Part shown: positions 1 to 7,880 of the stretch, in pieces
Layout of the letters: every line of letters starts with the position of its first letter
Numbering within the stretch: the stretch's first letter is position 1
NCBI RefSeq assembly: GCF_918698085.1
Contig: NZ_CAKKLP010000003.1
Location: forward strand, 186,001 to 250,000
Length of the DNA: 64,000 nucleotides
From: Chryseobacterium sp. Bi04
GTDB taxonomy: Bacteria; Bacteroidota; Bacteroidia; Flavobacteriales; Weeksellaceae
Direction of reading: 5' to 3'
The notes under the pieces: model-generated
Told to the model about the DNA's origin: nothing
Database searches by the model: none
Seen by the model: only the letters and a program-made list of their open reading frames with translations
Made by a program: the position numbers and the translations under genes

Positions 1-67
1 ATTAGACAACAGCGAAGCTCAAAACGAATTAGTTCAAAATTATTTAAACAAATCTAACCTTAACTAA
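1..67 (+). CDS. atpF: ATP synthase F0 subunit b, C-terminal end (partial)
   Basis: Only the last 21 codons and the stop (65-67) are in the window, read in the frame starting at base 2; the protein ends ...YLNKSNLN. The stop lies 2 bases before the atpH start, so the two are tightly coupled. The identity as subunit b rests on the usual atpF-atpH-atpA order and on the helical, hydrophilic tail; the piece itself is too short to prove it. Confidence 0.7.
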   Translation, partial: LDNSEAQNELVQNYLNKSNLN

Positions 68-69
68 TA

Positions 70-609
70 ATGCTTACATCTAAAGTAGCTAAAAGATACG
101 CACAAGGTTTGCTTGACTTCACCAATGAATCAGGCCAAACGGCTACTGTATTTTCTGAAATGAAAGATGTAGTGAAGATCATGATTGAATCTCAGGATTT
201 AAACAAATTCTTCCTTACCCCTTACATTGATGCAAAAAAGAAAATAGAGGTAGCAGACCAGATTTTTAAAGATTTTTCAGTTTCTTCACTGAATCTGATC
301 AGACTAGTGATCAAACACGGACGTGAAAACCAACTGAGAAATATCGCTCAGGAGTTCATCAATAAAGTAGAAGATATCAACGGAGTACAGAGAATCACTC
401 TTACTACAGCGACACAGCTTTCTAAAGAGAACCTTGATCAGATTTTAAGATCTACCAACCTGGTAAAAGCAGATTCAAATTTTGATATCAACTTACATGT
501 AAAACCTGAAATTCTTGGGGGATATATTCTAAGAGTAGGTGACCAGCAGGTAGACGCGTCTGTAAAGGCTAAACTGAACCAAGTTAAAAAAGATTTTCAA
601 TTAAATTAA
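70..609 (+). CDS. atpH: ATP synthase F1 subunit delta
   Basis: This 179-residue protein is the delta (OSCP) subunit, which ties the catalytic F1 head to the peripheral b-subunit stalk of the membrane ATP synthase. The N-terminal start [17 protein letters not shown] matches the family's conserved opening (KVAxRYAxALL), followed by an all-helical N-terminal domain of about 105 residues. A short C-terminal domain contains the family's [18 protein letters not shown] stretch. The length is normal. It sits 2 bases after the atpF stop and 16 bases before atpA, so it belongs to one atp operon. Confidence 0.95.
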   Translation: MLTSKVAKRYAQGLLDFTNESGQTATVFSEMKDVVKIMIESQDLNKFFLTPYIDAKKKIEVADQIFKDFSVSSLNLIRLVIKHGRENQLRNIAQEFINKVEDINGVQRITLTTATQLSKENLDQILRSTNLVKADSNFDINLHVKPEILGGYILRVGDQQVDASVKAKLNQVKKDFQLN

Positions 610-625
610 GAAAAACAACCATACA

Positions 626-2203
626 ATGGCAGAAATAAATCCGGCAGAAGTATCTGCGATCTTAAAACAGCAATTGGCCAACTTCGATACTCAATCCAAC
701 GTTGAGGAAGTAGGTACAGTTTTAACCATCGGTGATGGTATTGCTCGTGTATACGGGTTAGAAAACGTACAATACGGAGAGTTGGTGAAATTTTCTAGTG
801 ATGTAGAAGGTATTGTACTTAACCTTGAAGAAGACAACGTAGGTGTTGCTTTACTAGGTGAAAGTAAATTAGTAAAAGAAGGTGATACAGTAAAAAGAAC
901 AAACAGAATCTCTTCTATCAAAGTAGGAGAAGGAATGTTAGGTAGAGTAGTAGATACTCTTGGTAACCCTATCGATGGTAAAGGTCCTATTTCTGGGGAA
1001 TTATACGAAATGCCATTAGAAAGAAAAGCTCCTGGAGTTATCTTCAGACAGCCGGTAACTGAGCCTTTACAGACAGGTATCGTTGCGATTGACTCTATGA
1101 TTCCTGTAGGAAGAGGTCAGAGAGAGCTTATCATTGGTGACAGACAGACGGGTAAAACTACTGTTGCCATCGATACGATCATCAACCAGAAAGAATTTTT
1201 TGAAGCTGGTAATCCAGTATATTGTATATATGTTGCTATCGGTCAGAAAGCATCTACAGTAGCACAAATCGTTAAAACTCTTGCTGATAAAGGAGCTTTA
1301 GCTTATACTGTAGTAGTTGCTGCCAACGCATCAGACCCGGTTCCAATGCAGGTATATTCTGCAATGGCAGGTGCTGCTATCGGTGAATTCTTCAGAGACA
1401 CTGGTAGACCTGCATTGATCGTTTATGATGATTTATCTAAACAAGCTGTTGCATACCGTGAGCTTTCTCTACTTTTAAGAAGACCACCGGGCCGTGAAGC
1501 TTACCCTGGAGACGTTTTCTATCTTCACTCAAGACTATTGGAAAGAGCGGCAAAAGTAATTGCTGATGACAACATCGCTAAGCAAATGAACGACTTGCCA
1601 GAATCTCTTAGACCAATCGTGAAAGGTGGAGGTTCATTAACTGCCCTTCCAATCATTGAAACTCAAGCGGGTGACGTTTCTGCATATATTCCTACCAATG
1701 TAATCTCTATTACAGACGGACAGATCTTCTTGGAGTCTGATCTGTTCAACTCTGGGGTTCGTCCTGCAATCAACGTAGGGATCTCTGTATCGAGAGTAGG
1801 AGGTAATGCTCAGATCAAATCAATGAAAAAAGTTTCTGGTACATTGAAGTTAGACCAGGCTCAATATAAAGAATTAGAAGCGTTTGCTAAATTCGGTTCT
1901 GACCTTGATGCTTCTACTTTAGCAGTTATCTCTAAAGGGGAAAGAAACGTTGAGATCCTTAAGCAGCCGGTAAACTCTCCACTTCCGGTAGATAGCCAGG
2001 TGGCTATGATCTATGCTGGAACTGAGAACTTATTAAGAAACGTTCCTATCAGAAAAGTAAAAGAATTCCAAATTGAATATATCGAATTCCTAAGATCTAA
2101 GCACCCTGATACAATGGCTGCAATTAAAGCTGGGAAAATTGATAACGATATTACAAACGTTCTTAAGCAGGCAGCTAACGATTTAGCTTCTAAATATAAC
2201 TAA
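626..2203 (+). CDS. atpA: ATP synthase F1 subunit alpha
   Basis: This 525-residue protein is the non-catalytic nucleotide-binding alpha subunit of the F1 head. The P-loop GDRQTGKT lies at residues 171-178. The alpha/beta signature [14 protein letters not shown] and the arginine-finger region lie in the last third, and the N-terminal beta-barrel ([18 protein letters not shown]) is intact. The length is slightly above the roughly 505-515 residues of many bacteria, which is usual for Bacteroidota. It is part of the atpFHAG run; atpG follows after an 87-base spacer holding a foldback repeat. The beta and epsilon genes are not adjacent, as expected in Bacteroidota, where atpDC often sits elsewhere. 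Confidence 0.97.
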   Translation: MAEINPAEVSAILKQQLANFDTQSNVEEVGTVLTIGDGIARVYGLENVQYGELVKFSSDVEGIVLNLEEDNVGVALLGESKLVKEGDTVKRTNRISSIKVGEGMLGRVVDTLGNPIDGKGPISGELYEMPLERKAPGVIFRQPVTEPLQTGIVAIDSMIPVGRGQRELIIGDRQTGKTTVAIDTIINQKEFFEAGNPVYCIYVAIGQKASTVAQIVKTLADKGALAYTVVVAANASDPVPMQVYSAMAGAAIGEFFRDTGRPALIVYDDLSKQAVAYRELSLLLRRPPGREAYPGDVFYLHSRLLERAAKVIADDNIAKQMNDLPESLRPIVKGGGSLTALPIIETQAGDVSAYIPTNVISITDGQIFLESDLFNSGVRPAINVGISVSRVGGNAQIKSMKKVSGTLKLDQAQYKELEAFAKFGSDLDASTLAVISKGERNVEILKQPVNSPLPVDSQVAMIYAGTENLLRNVPIRKVKEFQIEYIEFLRSKHPDTMAAIKAGKIDNDITNVLKQAANDLASKYN

Positions 2204-2205
2204 AA

Positions 2206-2280
2206 TTAGTTGATGGTTGTTGGTTGATAGTTTATAGAGTTTTCTAAAACTATCAACCGACAACTGACAACCAACAACTA
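2206..2280. repeat. Intergenic foldback repeat between atpA and atpG
   Basis: The left arm (about 2206-2233) and the right arm (about 2247-2280) are imperfect inverted copies built from the words GTTGATGGTTGTTGGTTG and ACTATCAACC. They fill nearly the whole spacer and can form a long RNA hairpin inside the atp operon. There is no T-run after the stem, so it does not look like an intrinsic terminator. It could tune expression or protect mRNA ends; that is inference. Confidence 0.75.
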
Positions 2281-2290
2281 ACTCAAATTA

Positions 2291-3154
2291 ATGGCAAACT
2301 TAAAAGAAATACGAGGCAGAATTACGTCAATTTCATCTACGATGCAAATTACCCGTGCTATGAAGATGGTTTCCGCAGCGAAACTTAAAAAAGCACAGGA
2401 CGCAATCGTTATGTTAAGACCATATTCTGAAAAATTACAGGAACTTATCCAGAATGTAAATTCTAGCTCTGATCCTGACCAGATTTCTGTATATGCTCAG
2501 AAAAGAGAGGTTAAAAGAATACTTTTCATCGCTGTTACTTCAAACAGAGGTCTTGCGGGAGCTTTCAACTCTTCTATTGTTAAGGAGCTTAACCTTCAGT
2601 TTCAGAACAATTCTCAGTATGAGATTGAAGTTCTTCCTGTAGGTAAAAAAGCATATGATGCTGTAAGAAGAAACCGCTCAATATATACTAATGCAAGTTC
2701 TGTTTATGATAATCTGAATTTTGATGTGGTTGCTAATGTTACAGAAGGAGTAATGAGCAGCTTCAGAGAAGGGAAATTTGACGAAGTCTATGTTATTTAC
2801 AACAAATTCGTTAATGCCGCTACTCAGGAAGTGACTACAGAAAAGGTTCTTCCTATCTCAATGCCTGAAAGTATAGAAGGAGAAGTAGAAACAGATTATA
2901 TCTTTGAACCTAACAGAGCTGAAATTCTTGATAATTTGATTCCGAAATCTATTAAAACTCAGATTTTTAAAGCAATCTTGGATTCAGTAGCTTCAGAACA
3001 CGGAGCGAGAATGACAGCAATGCACAAAGCTACAGATAATGCCGAAGCTTTGAGAAATGATCTTAAGATCTTCTACAACAAAGCAAGACAGGCTGCAATT
3101 ACAAACGAAATCCTGGAGATCGTTTCAGGAGCAGAAGCTTTGAAAAATTCATAA
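2291..3154 (+). CDS. atpG: ATP synthase F1 subunit gamma
   Basis: This 287-residue protein is the gamma subunit, the rotating central stalk inside the F1 head. The start MANLKEIRGRITSISSTMQ and the following TRAMKMVSAAKLKKAQ are the family's N-terminal coiled-coil helix. The C-terminal helix is marked by ASEHGARMTAMHKATDNA and ends with ARQAAITNEILEIVSGAEAL, the family signature. The length is normal. It is the last gene of this atp block; a strong terminator follows at 3177-3205. Confidence 0.96.
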   Translation: MANLKEIRGRITSISSTMQITRAMKMVSAAKLKKAQDAIVMLRPYSEKLQELIQNVNSSSDPDQISVYAQKREVKRILFIAVTSNRGLAGAFNSSIVKELNLQFQNNSQYEIEVLPVGKKAYDAVRRNRSIYTNASSVYDNLNFDVVANVTEGVMSSFREGKFDEVYVIYNKFVNAATQEVTTEKVLPISMPESIEGEVETDYIFEPNRAEILDNLIPKSIKTQIFKAILDSVASEHGARMTAMHKATDNAEALRNDLKIFYNKARQAAITNEILEIVSGAEALKNS

Positions 3155-3176
3155 AGAATTATTTTAACATAATATT

Positions 3177-3205
3177 AAGCATCGATCCTATCGATGCTTT
3201 TTTTT
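3177..3205 (+). terminator. Intrinsic terminator after atpG
   Basis: A 9-bp perfect stem AAGCATCGA/TCGATGCTT with a 5-base loop is followed by a run of T. It closes the atp operon. Confidence 0.9.
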
Positions 3206-3230
3206 GTTATTTATATTTTGTATATCTTTG
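3204..3230 (+). promoter_or_regulatory. Bacteroidota-type promoter for the CorC/HlyC gene
   Basis: A TTG at 3204-3206 and a TATCTTTG (-7 box TAnnTTTG) at 3223-3230 are separated by 16 bases. The start codon lies 28 bases downstream. The spacer is slightly short for the consensus. Confidence 0.6.
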
Positions 3231-3258
3231 TAGTCAATTAAATTTATACACTTTCTAA

Positions 3259-4617
3259 ATGGACTCGGACATAGTCAGGCTTTTGCTGGCCTTATTTCTC
3301 GTATTACTAAATGGCTTTTTCGTAGCCGCAGAATTTTCAATTGTTAAAGTTCGTTACTCACAAATCCAAATAAAAGCTGCAGAAGGTAATTCTATGGCAA
3401 AGCAGGCGGAACATATCATCAAACATCTGGATGAATATCTTTCTGCCACACAATTAGGTATTACATTGGCGTCCCTGGCTTTAGGATGGGTAGGGGAAAG
3501 CGCATTGCATCATATCATTGAAAATATTTTTCACTCACTCAGCATCAATATGAGCCAGGCCACCATCACTTCAGTGGCATTGGTAATCAGTTTTGTGTTT
3601 ATTACCATTATGCATATTGTTTTCGGTGAGCTTATACCCAAGTCAATTGCAATCAGAAAATCAGAAGCTACAACAATGGCAACAGCCGTTCCATTGAGAG
3701 TTTTCTATACGGTTTTCAAACCGTTTATCTGGTTGATGAACCTTATGTCGAATACATTCTTAAGACTCGTAAAAATTCATCCTGCTTCTGAACAGGAAAT
3801 TCACTCTACAGAAGAACTCCAGCTTTTGGTAAAACAAAGTGCAGATAGTGGAGAAATTGAAGAAGAAAACTATGAGATCATTAAAAACGCATTTGATTTC
3901 ACAGATCATTCTGCCAAGCAGATCATGGTTCCGAGACAGAATATTACTTCAATTGATTTTGAAGAAGATATTAATGAAATGATCAACAAGATCATGGATA
4001 GTGGGTATTCGCGTATCCCTGTATATATAGACTCCATTGATAATGTAATCGGAATTTTCTATACCAAGGAAATTATCAGGGAATTTGTTAAAAGAAAGGG
4101 AGATCTTGACCATGAAGACCTTAGGGATCTGATGCGTGATGCATTTTTCGTGGTGGAAAGTAAGAAAGTTTCAGATCTGTTGAAGATTTTCCAGCAGAAA
4201 AAACAGCACCTTGCCATTGTTATCGATGAATTCGGAGGAACAGAAGGGATTATTACCCTTGAAGATATTCTGGAAGAGCTGGTAGGGGAAATTCAGGATG
4301 AAGAAGATGACGAAGAAAAAATTGTTGATAAAATAGCAGATAATACCTATTGGGTACAGGCTACACAGCCTTTAGACGAAATCAATGAGTTCCTTCCTAA
4401 AAAGCTTCCTCTTTCTGAAGAAAGCGAGTATAACTCATTAGCAGGATTTATTCTTAATGCACTGGCAGAGATTCCCGAAGAGAACCAGGAATTTGACCTT
4501 GAAAACTACCATTTCAAAATTTTGAAAATGAATAACAAGAGCGTAGAACTTGTTGAGTTGGTATATCAGGAGCCCAATGCTTTAGATAATTTAGCAGATA
4601 AAATCGGAGAAGTTTAA
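3259..4617 (+). CDS. CNNM/CorC-HlyC family membrane protein (hemolysin family)
   Basis: This 452-residue inner-membrane protein has the order DUF21 (residues 1 to about 190, with three or four membrane helices, starting LLLALFLVLLNGFFVAAEF), a CBS-domain pair (about 200-335, with IMVPRQNITSIDFEEDI and VVIDEFGGTEGIITLEDILEELVGEI) and a C-terminal CorC_HlyC domain (about 350-440). The family is linked to Mg2+/Co2+ efflux or homeostasis; the 'hemolysin' label is historical. The gene has its own promoter, and clpS follows after 14 bases, so the two are probably cotranscribed. Confidence 0.9.
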   Translation: MDSDIVRLLLALFLVLLNGFFVAAEFSIVKVRYSQIQIKAAEGNSMAKQAEHIIKHLDEYLSATQLGITLASLALGWVGESALHHIIENIFHSLSINMSQATITSVALVISFVFITIMHIVFGELIPKSIAIRKSEATTMATAVPLRVFYTVFKPFIWLMNLMSNTFLRLVKIHPASEQEIHSTEELQLLVKQSADSGEIEEENYEIIKNAFDFTDHSAKQIMVPRQNITSIDFEEDINEMINKIMDSGYSRIPVYIDSIDNVIGIFYTKEIIREFVKRKGDLDHEDLRDLMRDAFFVVESKKVSDLLKIFQQKKQHLAIVIDEFGGTEGIITLEDILEELVGEIQDEEDDEEKIVDKIADNTYWVQATQPLDEINEFLPKKLPLSEESEYNSLAGFILNALAEIPEENQEFDLENYHFKILKMNNKSVELVELVYQEPNALDNLADKIGEV

Positions 4618-4631
4618 AAAATAGGTTAAAA

Positions 4632-4937
4632 ATGAATTTTTATAATAGCATAAAAGACTATGAAAATCCAAAACGTCAATATGAAGAAGAAGTTCTCGTT
4701 CTGGATGATACGGACGATGTGTATAAACTGGTGCTGCATAATGATGACATTCATACATTTGATTATGTGATAGACAGTCTTATTGAAGTATGCAAGCATA
4801 CCCTGGAGCAGGCAGAGCAATGCACAATGCTTGTTCATTATAAGGGCAAATGCACCGTAAAAACAGGCTCAATGGATATTTTGAAGCCTATGCACGAAAA
4901 ATTAATTTCAAGAGAATTAACAAGCGAAATAGTATAA
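4632..4937 (+). CDS. clpS: ATP-dependent Clp protease adaptor ClpS
   Basis: This 101-residue protein is the N-degron adaptor that delivers substrates with bulky N-terminal residues to ClpA/ClpC with ClpP. The core YKLVLHNDDIHTFDYVID contains the conserved NDD motif of the degron pocket. The later EQAEQCTMLVHYKGKCTVKTG is typical of Bacteroidota ClpS. The length is normal. It lies 14 bases after the CorC/HlyC gene and is followed by a terminator, so it ends that transcription unit. Confidence 0.93.
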   Translation: MNFYNSIKDYENPKRQYEEEVLVLDDTDDVYKLVLHNDDIHTFDYVIDSLIEVCKHTLEQAEQCTMLVHYKGKCTVKTGSMDILKPMHEKLISRELTSEIV

Positions 4938-4941
4938 AAAT

Positions 4942-4974
4942 AAAAACCGGTAATCAATTTACCGGTTTTTTTAT
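4942..4974 (+). terminator. Intrinsic terminator after clpS
   Basis: The stem AAAAACCGGTAA pairs with a TTACCGGTTTTT arm across a short loop, then a T-run follows. Confidence 0.9.
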
Positions 4975-5044
4975 TAAATCCGGAGATGAAACCCCAGGAA
5001 TAAGCGTTACATAGCAAGGATAACGGGCTTCCCGGAGAATTTTT

Positions 5045-5079
5045 CAATTTTTTATCCTTTAATCTTTTAATTTCTCAAT
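5045..5079. repeat. TTTAATC-word intergenic repeat, copy 1
   Basis: A low-complexity stretch of repeated ATCCTTTAATC/TTTTAAT words sits upstream of the udk promoter. A close relative in the same orientation lies between etfB and etfA (17762-17800). Confidence 0.5.
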
Positions 5080-5088
5080 ATTCTTACA

Positions 5089-5119
5089 TTGCTACATTTT
5101 ATCTAAAACAGTATATTTG
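5089..5119 (+). promoter_or_regulatory. Promoter of udk
   Basis: A TTG at 5089-5091, a 20-base spacer and TATATTTG at 5112-5119 fit the Bacteroidota housekeeping consensus. The udk start codon is 26 bases downstream. Confidence 0.75.
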
Positions 5120-5145
5120 TACCAACTATAAAGAAACAAAAAGGA

Positions 5146-5760
5146 ATGCTTGTAATAGGAATTGCCGGTGGTACGGGATCCGGCAAAACTACAGTTGTTG
5201 ATAAAATACTTCAACAGCTTGATATTGAGGGAATGAATATCCTCTCTCAGGATAATTATTATCATGATAACCAAAATCTAACCTTGACAGAAAGAGAGGC
5301 TCTCAATTATGACCATCCGAAGTCCATCGATTTTGAACTGTTGATAAAACATGTTAAAGCTTTAAAAAATAATGAGTCTATTGAACAGCCCATTTACAGC
5401 TTTGTAACGCATTCCAGAACAGGAGATCATGTCACTGTAGAACCTAAAAACGTATTGGTAGTAGAAGGAATTTTAGTTCTTACCAACAAAGAATTGTTGA
5501 AAGAATTTGATTTGAAGGTATTTGTTCATGCAGATTCTGATGAAAGATTAATCAGGAGGATCAGAAGAGATACCCAGGAAAGGGGAAGAGACCTTGGAGA
5601 AGTATTACACCGTTATCAGACTACCCTGAAACCAATGCATCAGGAATTCATCGAGCCATCTAAGAATGATGCCGATCTTATTATCCCAAATATGAAACAG
5701 AATTCCGTAGCGATTGATTTTTTAACTACTGTTATTAAAAACTCGTTGAGAAAACATTAA
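5146..5760 (+). CDS. udk: Uridine kinase
   Basis: This 204-residue cytoplasmic enzyme phosphorylates uridine (and cytidine) to the monophosphate in pyrimidine salvage. The P-loop GGTGSGKTT spans residues 8-16. SQDNYYHD and NYDHPKSIDFELL form the substrate-binding region, and RLIRRIRRDTQERGRD is the family's arginine-rich lid. The length is typical. A clear promoter lies upstream. The FtsB-like gene starts 4 bases after its stop, so the two form an operon. Confidence 0.95.
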   Translation: MLVIGIAGGTGSGKTTVVDKILQQLDIEGMNILSQDNYYHDNQNLTLTEREALNYDHPKSIDFELLIKHVKALKNNESIEQPIYSFVTHSRTGDHVTVEPKNVLVVEGILVLTNKELLKEFDLKVFVHADSDERLIRRIRRDTQERGRDLGEVLHRYQTTLKPMHQEFIEPSKNDADLIIPNMKQNSVAIDFLTTVIKNSLRKH

Positions 5761-5764
5761 AAAA

Positions 5765-6121
5765 ATGGAAGAAAACAACCTTATCAAAGATATTCAGCCG
5801 AAATCGGAAACATTGAAGCTGATCCAGAAGTATATTCTGAATAAATATACCATTACAATCTGTATGTTTTTGGTATGGATGGTTTTCTTTGATAAAACCT
5901 CATTTCTCGTAATTAACGAACTGAATGGTGAGATCAGTAAATATGAAGATCAGCTGGAGTATTATAAAAAAGAATACGAAAAGAATGATGCTTTCTATAA
6001 AAAACTGATGAACAATAAGTCGGAAAAGGAGAAATATGCACGGGAAAATTATTTTATGAAAAAACCGAATGAAGAGATCTTTATTTTGGTTGTTGATAGC
6101 ACAAAAGTCGCCAAGAAATAA
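5765..6121 (+). CDS. FtsB/DivIC-like septum formation initiator protein
   Basis: This 118-residue bitopic membrane protein has a short cytoplasmic N-terminus, one membrane helix at about residues 30-50 (TITICMFLVWMVFFDKTSF), then an extracytoplasmic coiled coil (about 55-95, rich in K/E/Y) and a short tail. This is the plan of FtsB/DivIC proteins, which work with FtsL and FtsQ in septum assembly. The FtsB-like motif KYARENYFMKKPNEEIFIL supports the call. It is coupled to udk by a 4-base gap. Confidence 0.85.
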   Translation: MEENNLIKDIQPKSETLKLIQKYILNKYTITICMFLVWMVFFDKTSFLVINELNGEISKYEDQLEYYKKEYEKNDAFYKKLMNNKSEKEKYARENYFMKKPNEEIFILVVDSTKVAKK

Positions 6122-6240
6122 TAAAAGTTGAATAGGATAGAGCAACACTCAATTCGCTGTGCTTTCGATTTTTTAAATTGAAATTCGCTAGCGAAGCAAT
6201 GTTCACTATTGGCAGTTCACATCACAAATAAACAAAACTA
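6122..6240. repeat. Short intergenic region with a 12-bp palindrome
   Basis: The perfect palindrome TTCGCTAGCGAA lies at 6184-6195, and related words (ATTCGCT, GCAATGTTCAC) surround it. No promoter of the TAnnTTTG type is obvious here, so the mutase gene may be read from the udk promoter. Function unknown. Confidence 0.4.
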
Positions 6241-7401
6241 ATGTCAAATAATATACTTCCAAACTGGGAAAACCTGGTAAAAAAGCAACTTAAAACAGAG
6301 GATATTTACCCTGTTTTAGAAAAGGAGAATCTGGAAGGGATAGAAGTGAAGCCCTTTTATACAGAAGTTCAGAATCCTCTGGTAAACCTGCCAAAAGTTG
6401 AAGAAAGCACCCATCTGGTAGCTTCTTACCACGAAAGCCTGGAAGACGAAGTATTTGCATTTTTATTAGACCGGAATGTAGAAAATCTGGAAGAGAAAAC
6501 AATTTTTGTTAATAATAAAGAACTTGCCGGCCATATCAGTCCAAAAGAAGAAGATCAATATTTTTCCCTGATTGATGTTTTTAATGAAAAAGATGGAATT
6601 ATTGATGATCAGCTGGCAAAAGAACTGTTGGCCAAAGATTTTAAAAGAAACATCTGTGTTGATATCTCCCTACACCAGAACGCCGGAGCAGCCATCTATC
6701 AACAGCTTGGTATTGCCCTGGCCAAGGCTAAAGAGCTTATTGAGAGTTATGGTCCTGAGATTGTAGGGAAACTGATTTTCAGATTGGCTGTAGGAGGAAA
6801 TTACTTCTTTGAAATGGCTAAACTGAGAGCTTTTAAAATTATTTTCAATCAACTTTCCAAAGAATATGGCTTAGATGAAGTTCCTTATATTTTTGCAGAG
6901 ACTTCTTTAAGAAATAAAGCCGTTTCAGATAATGAAAATAACCTGATCCGTTCTACGCTTGAGCTTGCTTCAGCGATGATTGGTGGGGCAGATGCTGTTT
7001 TTACCAATAATTACCTTGTAGAAAAAAGCACTGAAAATTCAGAAGAGATTTCTTTTAAACAACAAATCGTTCTGGCCTATGAAAGTATTATCAATGTATT
7101 TGAAGATGCTTCCAACGGAAGTTATTACATAGAAGACATTACCAGACAACTGGCAGAGAAAGCCTGGGATCTTTTTGTTGAAATGGAGGATGCGGGAGGC
7201 TATCTGGAGCTTTTAAAACAGGGAGTGGTTCAGAATAAGATCTATGACCATGCAGTTAAAGAGCAGCAATGGGTTGAAGAAGGCAAAATAAAACTGATTG
7301 GCGTTAATTTATATCCCAAATTAGACGTTAAAAAGTCCATTGAGGAGCTATACAGTGAGAAAGAAATAAAGGCAGTCCGTTGGGCAGAAATGTTTGAATA
7401 A
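6241..7401 (+). CDS. Methylmalonyl-CoA mutase family protein, small (beta) subunit-like
   Basis: This 386-residue protein resembles the mutase TIM-barrel chain without a C-terminal cobalamin-binding domain, as in the small subunit of heterodimeric methylmalonyl-CoA mutase. The large subunit catalyses the interconversion of methylmalonyl-CoA and succinyl-CoA; the small one is structural. Family features are ICVDISLHQNAGAAIYQQL, RLAVGGNYFFEMAKLRAF, ELASAMIGGADAVFTNN and a late SNGSYYIEDITRQLAEKAW. No B12 motif (DxHxxG) is present. It is shorter than many small subunits (about 450 or more). The large-subunit gene is not next door: a GxxExxY cassette follows immediately. Confidence 0.8.
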   Translation: MSNNILPNWENLVKKQLKTEDIYPVLEKENLEGIEVKPFYTEVQNPLVNLPKVEESTHLVASYHESLEDEVFAFLLDRNVENLEEKTIFVNNKELAGHISPKEEDQYFSLIDVFNEKDGIIDDQLAKELLAKDFKRNICVDISLHQNAGAAIYQQLGIALAKAKELIESYGPEIVGKLIFRLAVGGNYFFEMAKLRAFKIIFNQLSKEYGLDEVPYIFAETSLRNKAVSDNENNLIRSTLELASAMIGGADAVFTNNYLVEKSTENSEEISFKQQIVLAYESIINVFEDASNGSYYIEDITRQLAEKAWDLFVEMEDAGGYLELLKQGVVQNKIYDHAVKEQQWVEEGKIKLIGVNLYPKLDVKKSIEELYSEKEIKAVRWAEMFE

Positions 7402-7414
7402 ACTTTAAACTGTT

Positions 7415-7880
7415 CCCACAGATTACTCAGATATCACAGATTCTGAGTTAAAAAAAATAATTATAGCAAATGAATGAAAATGAAATAAGCTTTTATATAA
7501 GAAAGTCTATATTTTCTGTATACAATGAATTAGGACCTGGTTTATTGGAGAAAGTTTATGAAAAGGTGTTAGCTTTTGATTTGCGAAATAATGGTTTGAA
7601 TATTCAAACCCAGGTTCCTGTCCCTATAGAATTTAAAGGTATTTCTATTGATTCAAGCTTTATTGCAGATATAATCGTAGAAAATAAAGTTATTATTGAG
7701 ATAAAATCAATTCCGGAAATAAGTAATGTCCATCATAAGCAATTGTTACTTAAAGCTAACAAAATTGAAATTAGGTATATTGGTGAACTTCAATACTGAT
7801 TATATTGATAAAAGTATCATTCGAAAAATAAACGGAAATATTAATTAGATATCATCTGTGAAATTTGTGGAATCTGTGGG
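7415..7880. mobile_element. GxxExxY cassette bounded by 27-bp imperfect inverted repeats
   Basis: The left end (7415-7441) begins CCCACAGATT and the right end (7854-7880) ends AATCTGTGGG. Aligned as inverted repeats, they share the pattern CCCACAGATTnCnCAnATnT followed by CACAGAT. The 466-bp unit contains only the GxxExxY gene. No transposase is present, so it would be a passenger or non-autonomous element. The same word family occurs without a gene at 57029-57111. Confidence 0.6.
7470..7848 (+). pseudogene. GxxExxY protein, frameshifted
   Basis: The first part (7470 to about 7745) encodes the family core: the GPGLLEKVYE motif gives it its name, and FIADIIVENKVIIEIKSI resembles a nuclease-like fold (family role unknown). 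After KQLL the open frame goes astray and stops at 7797-7799 (109 codons). In the next frame, from about 7747 to the TAG at 7846-7848, the sequence reads YLKLTKLKLGILVNFN... and ends RKINGNIN, the family's expected C-terminus. One frame change, such as a 5-bp loss in a TTAACTTACTT-type sequence, explains it. A sequencing error is possible. It lies inside inverted repeats. Confidence 0.8.

Noticed and set aside
1067..1267. Antisense ORFs inside atpA and other housekeeping genes
   Set aside because: They follow from codon bias of the real gene on the other strand and show no family motifs or promoters.
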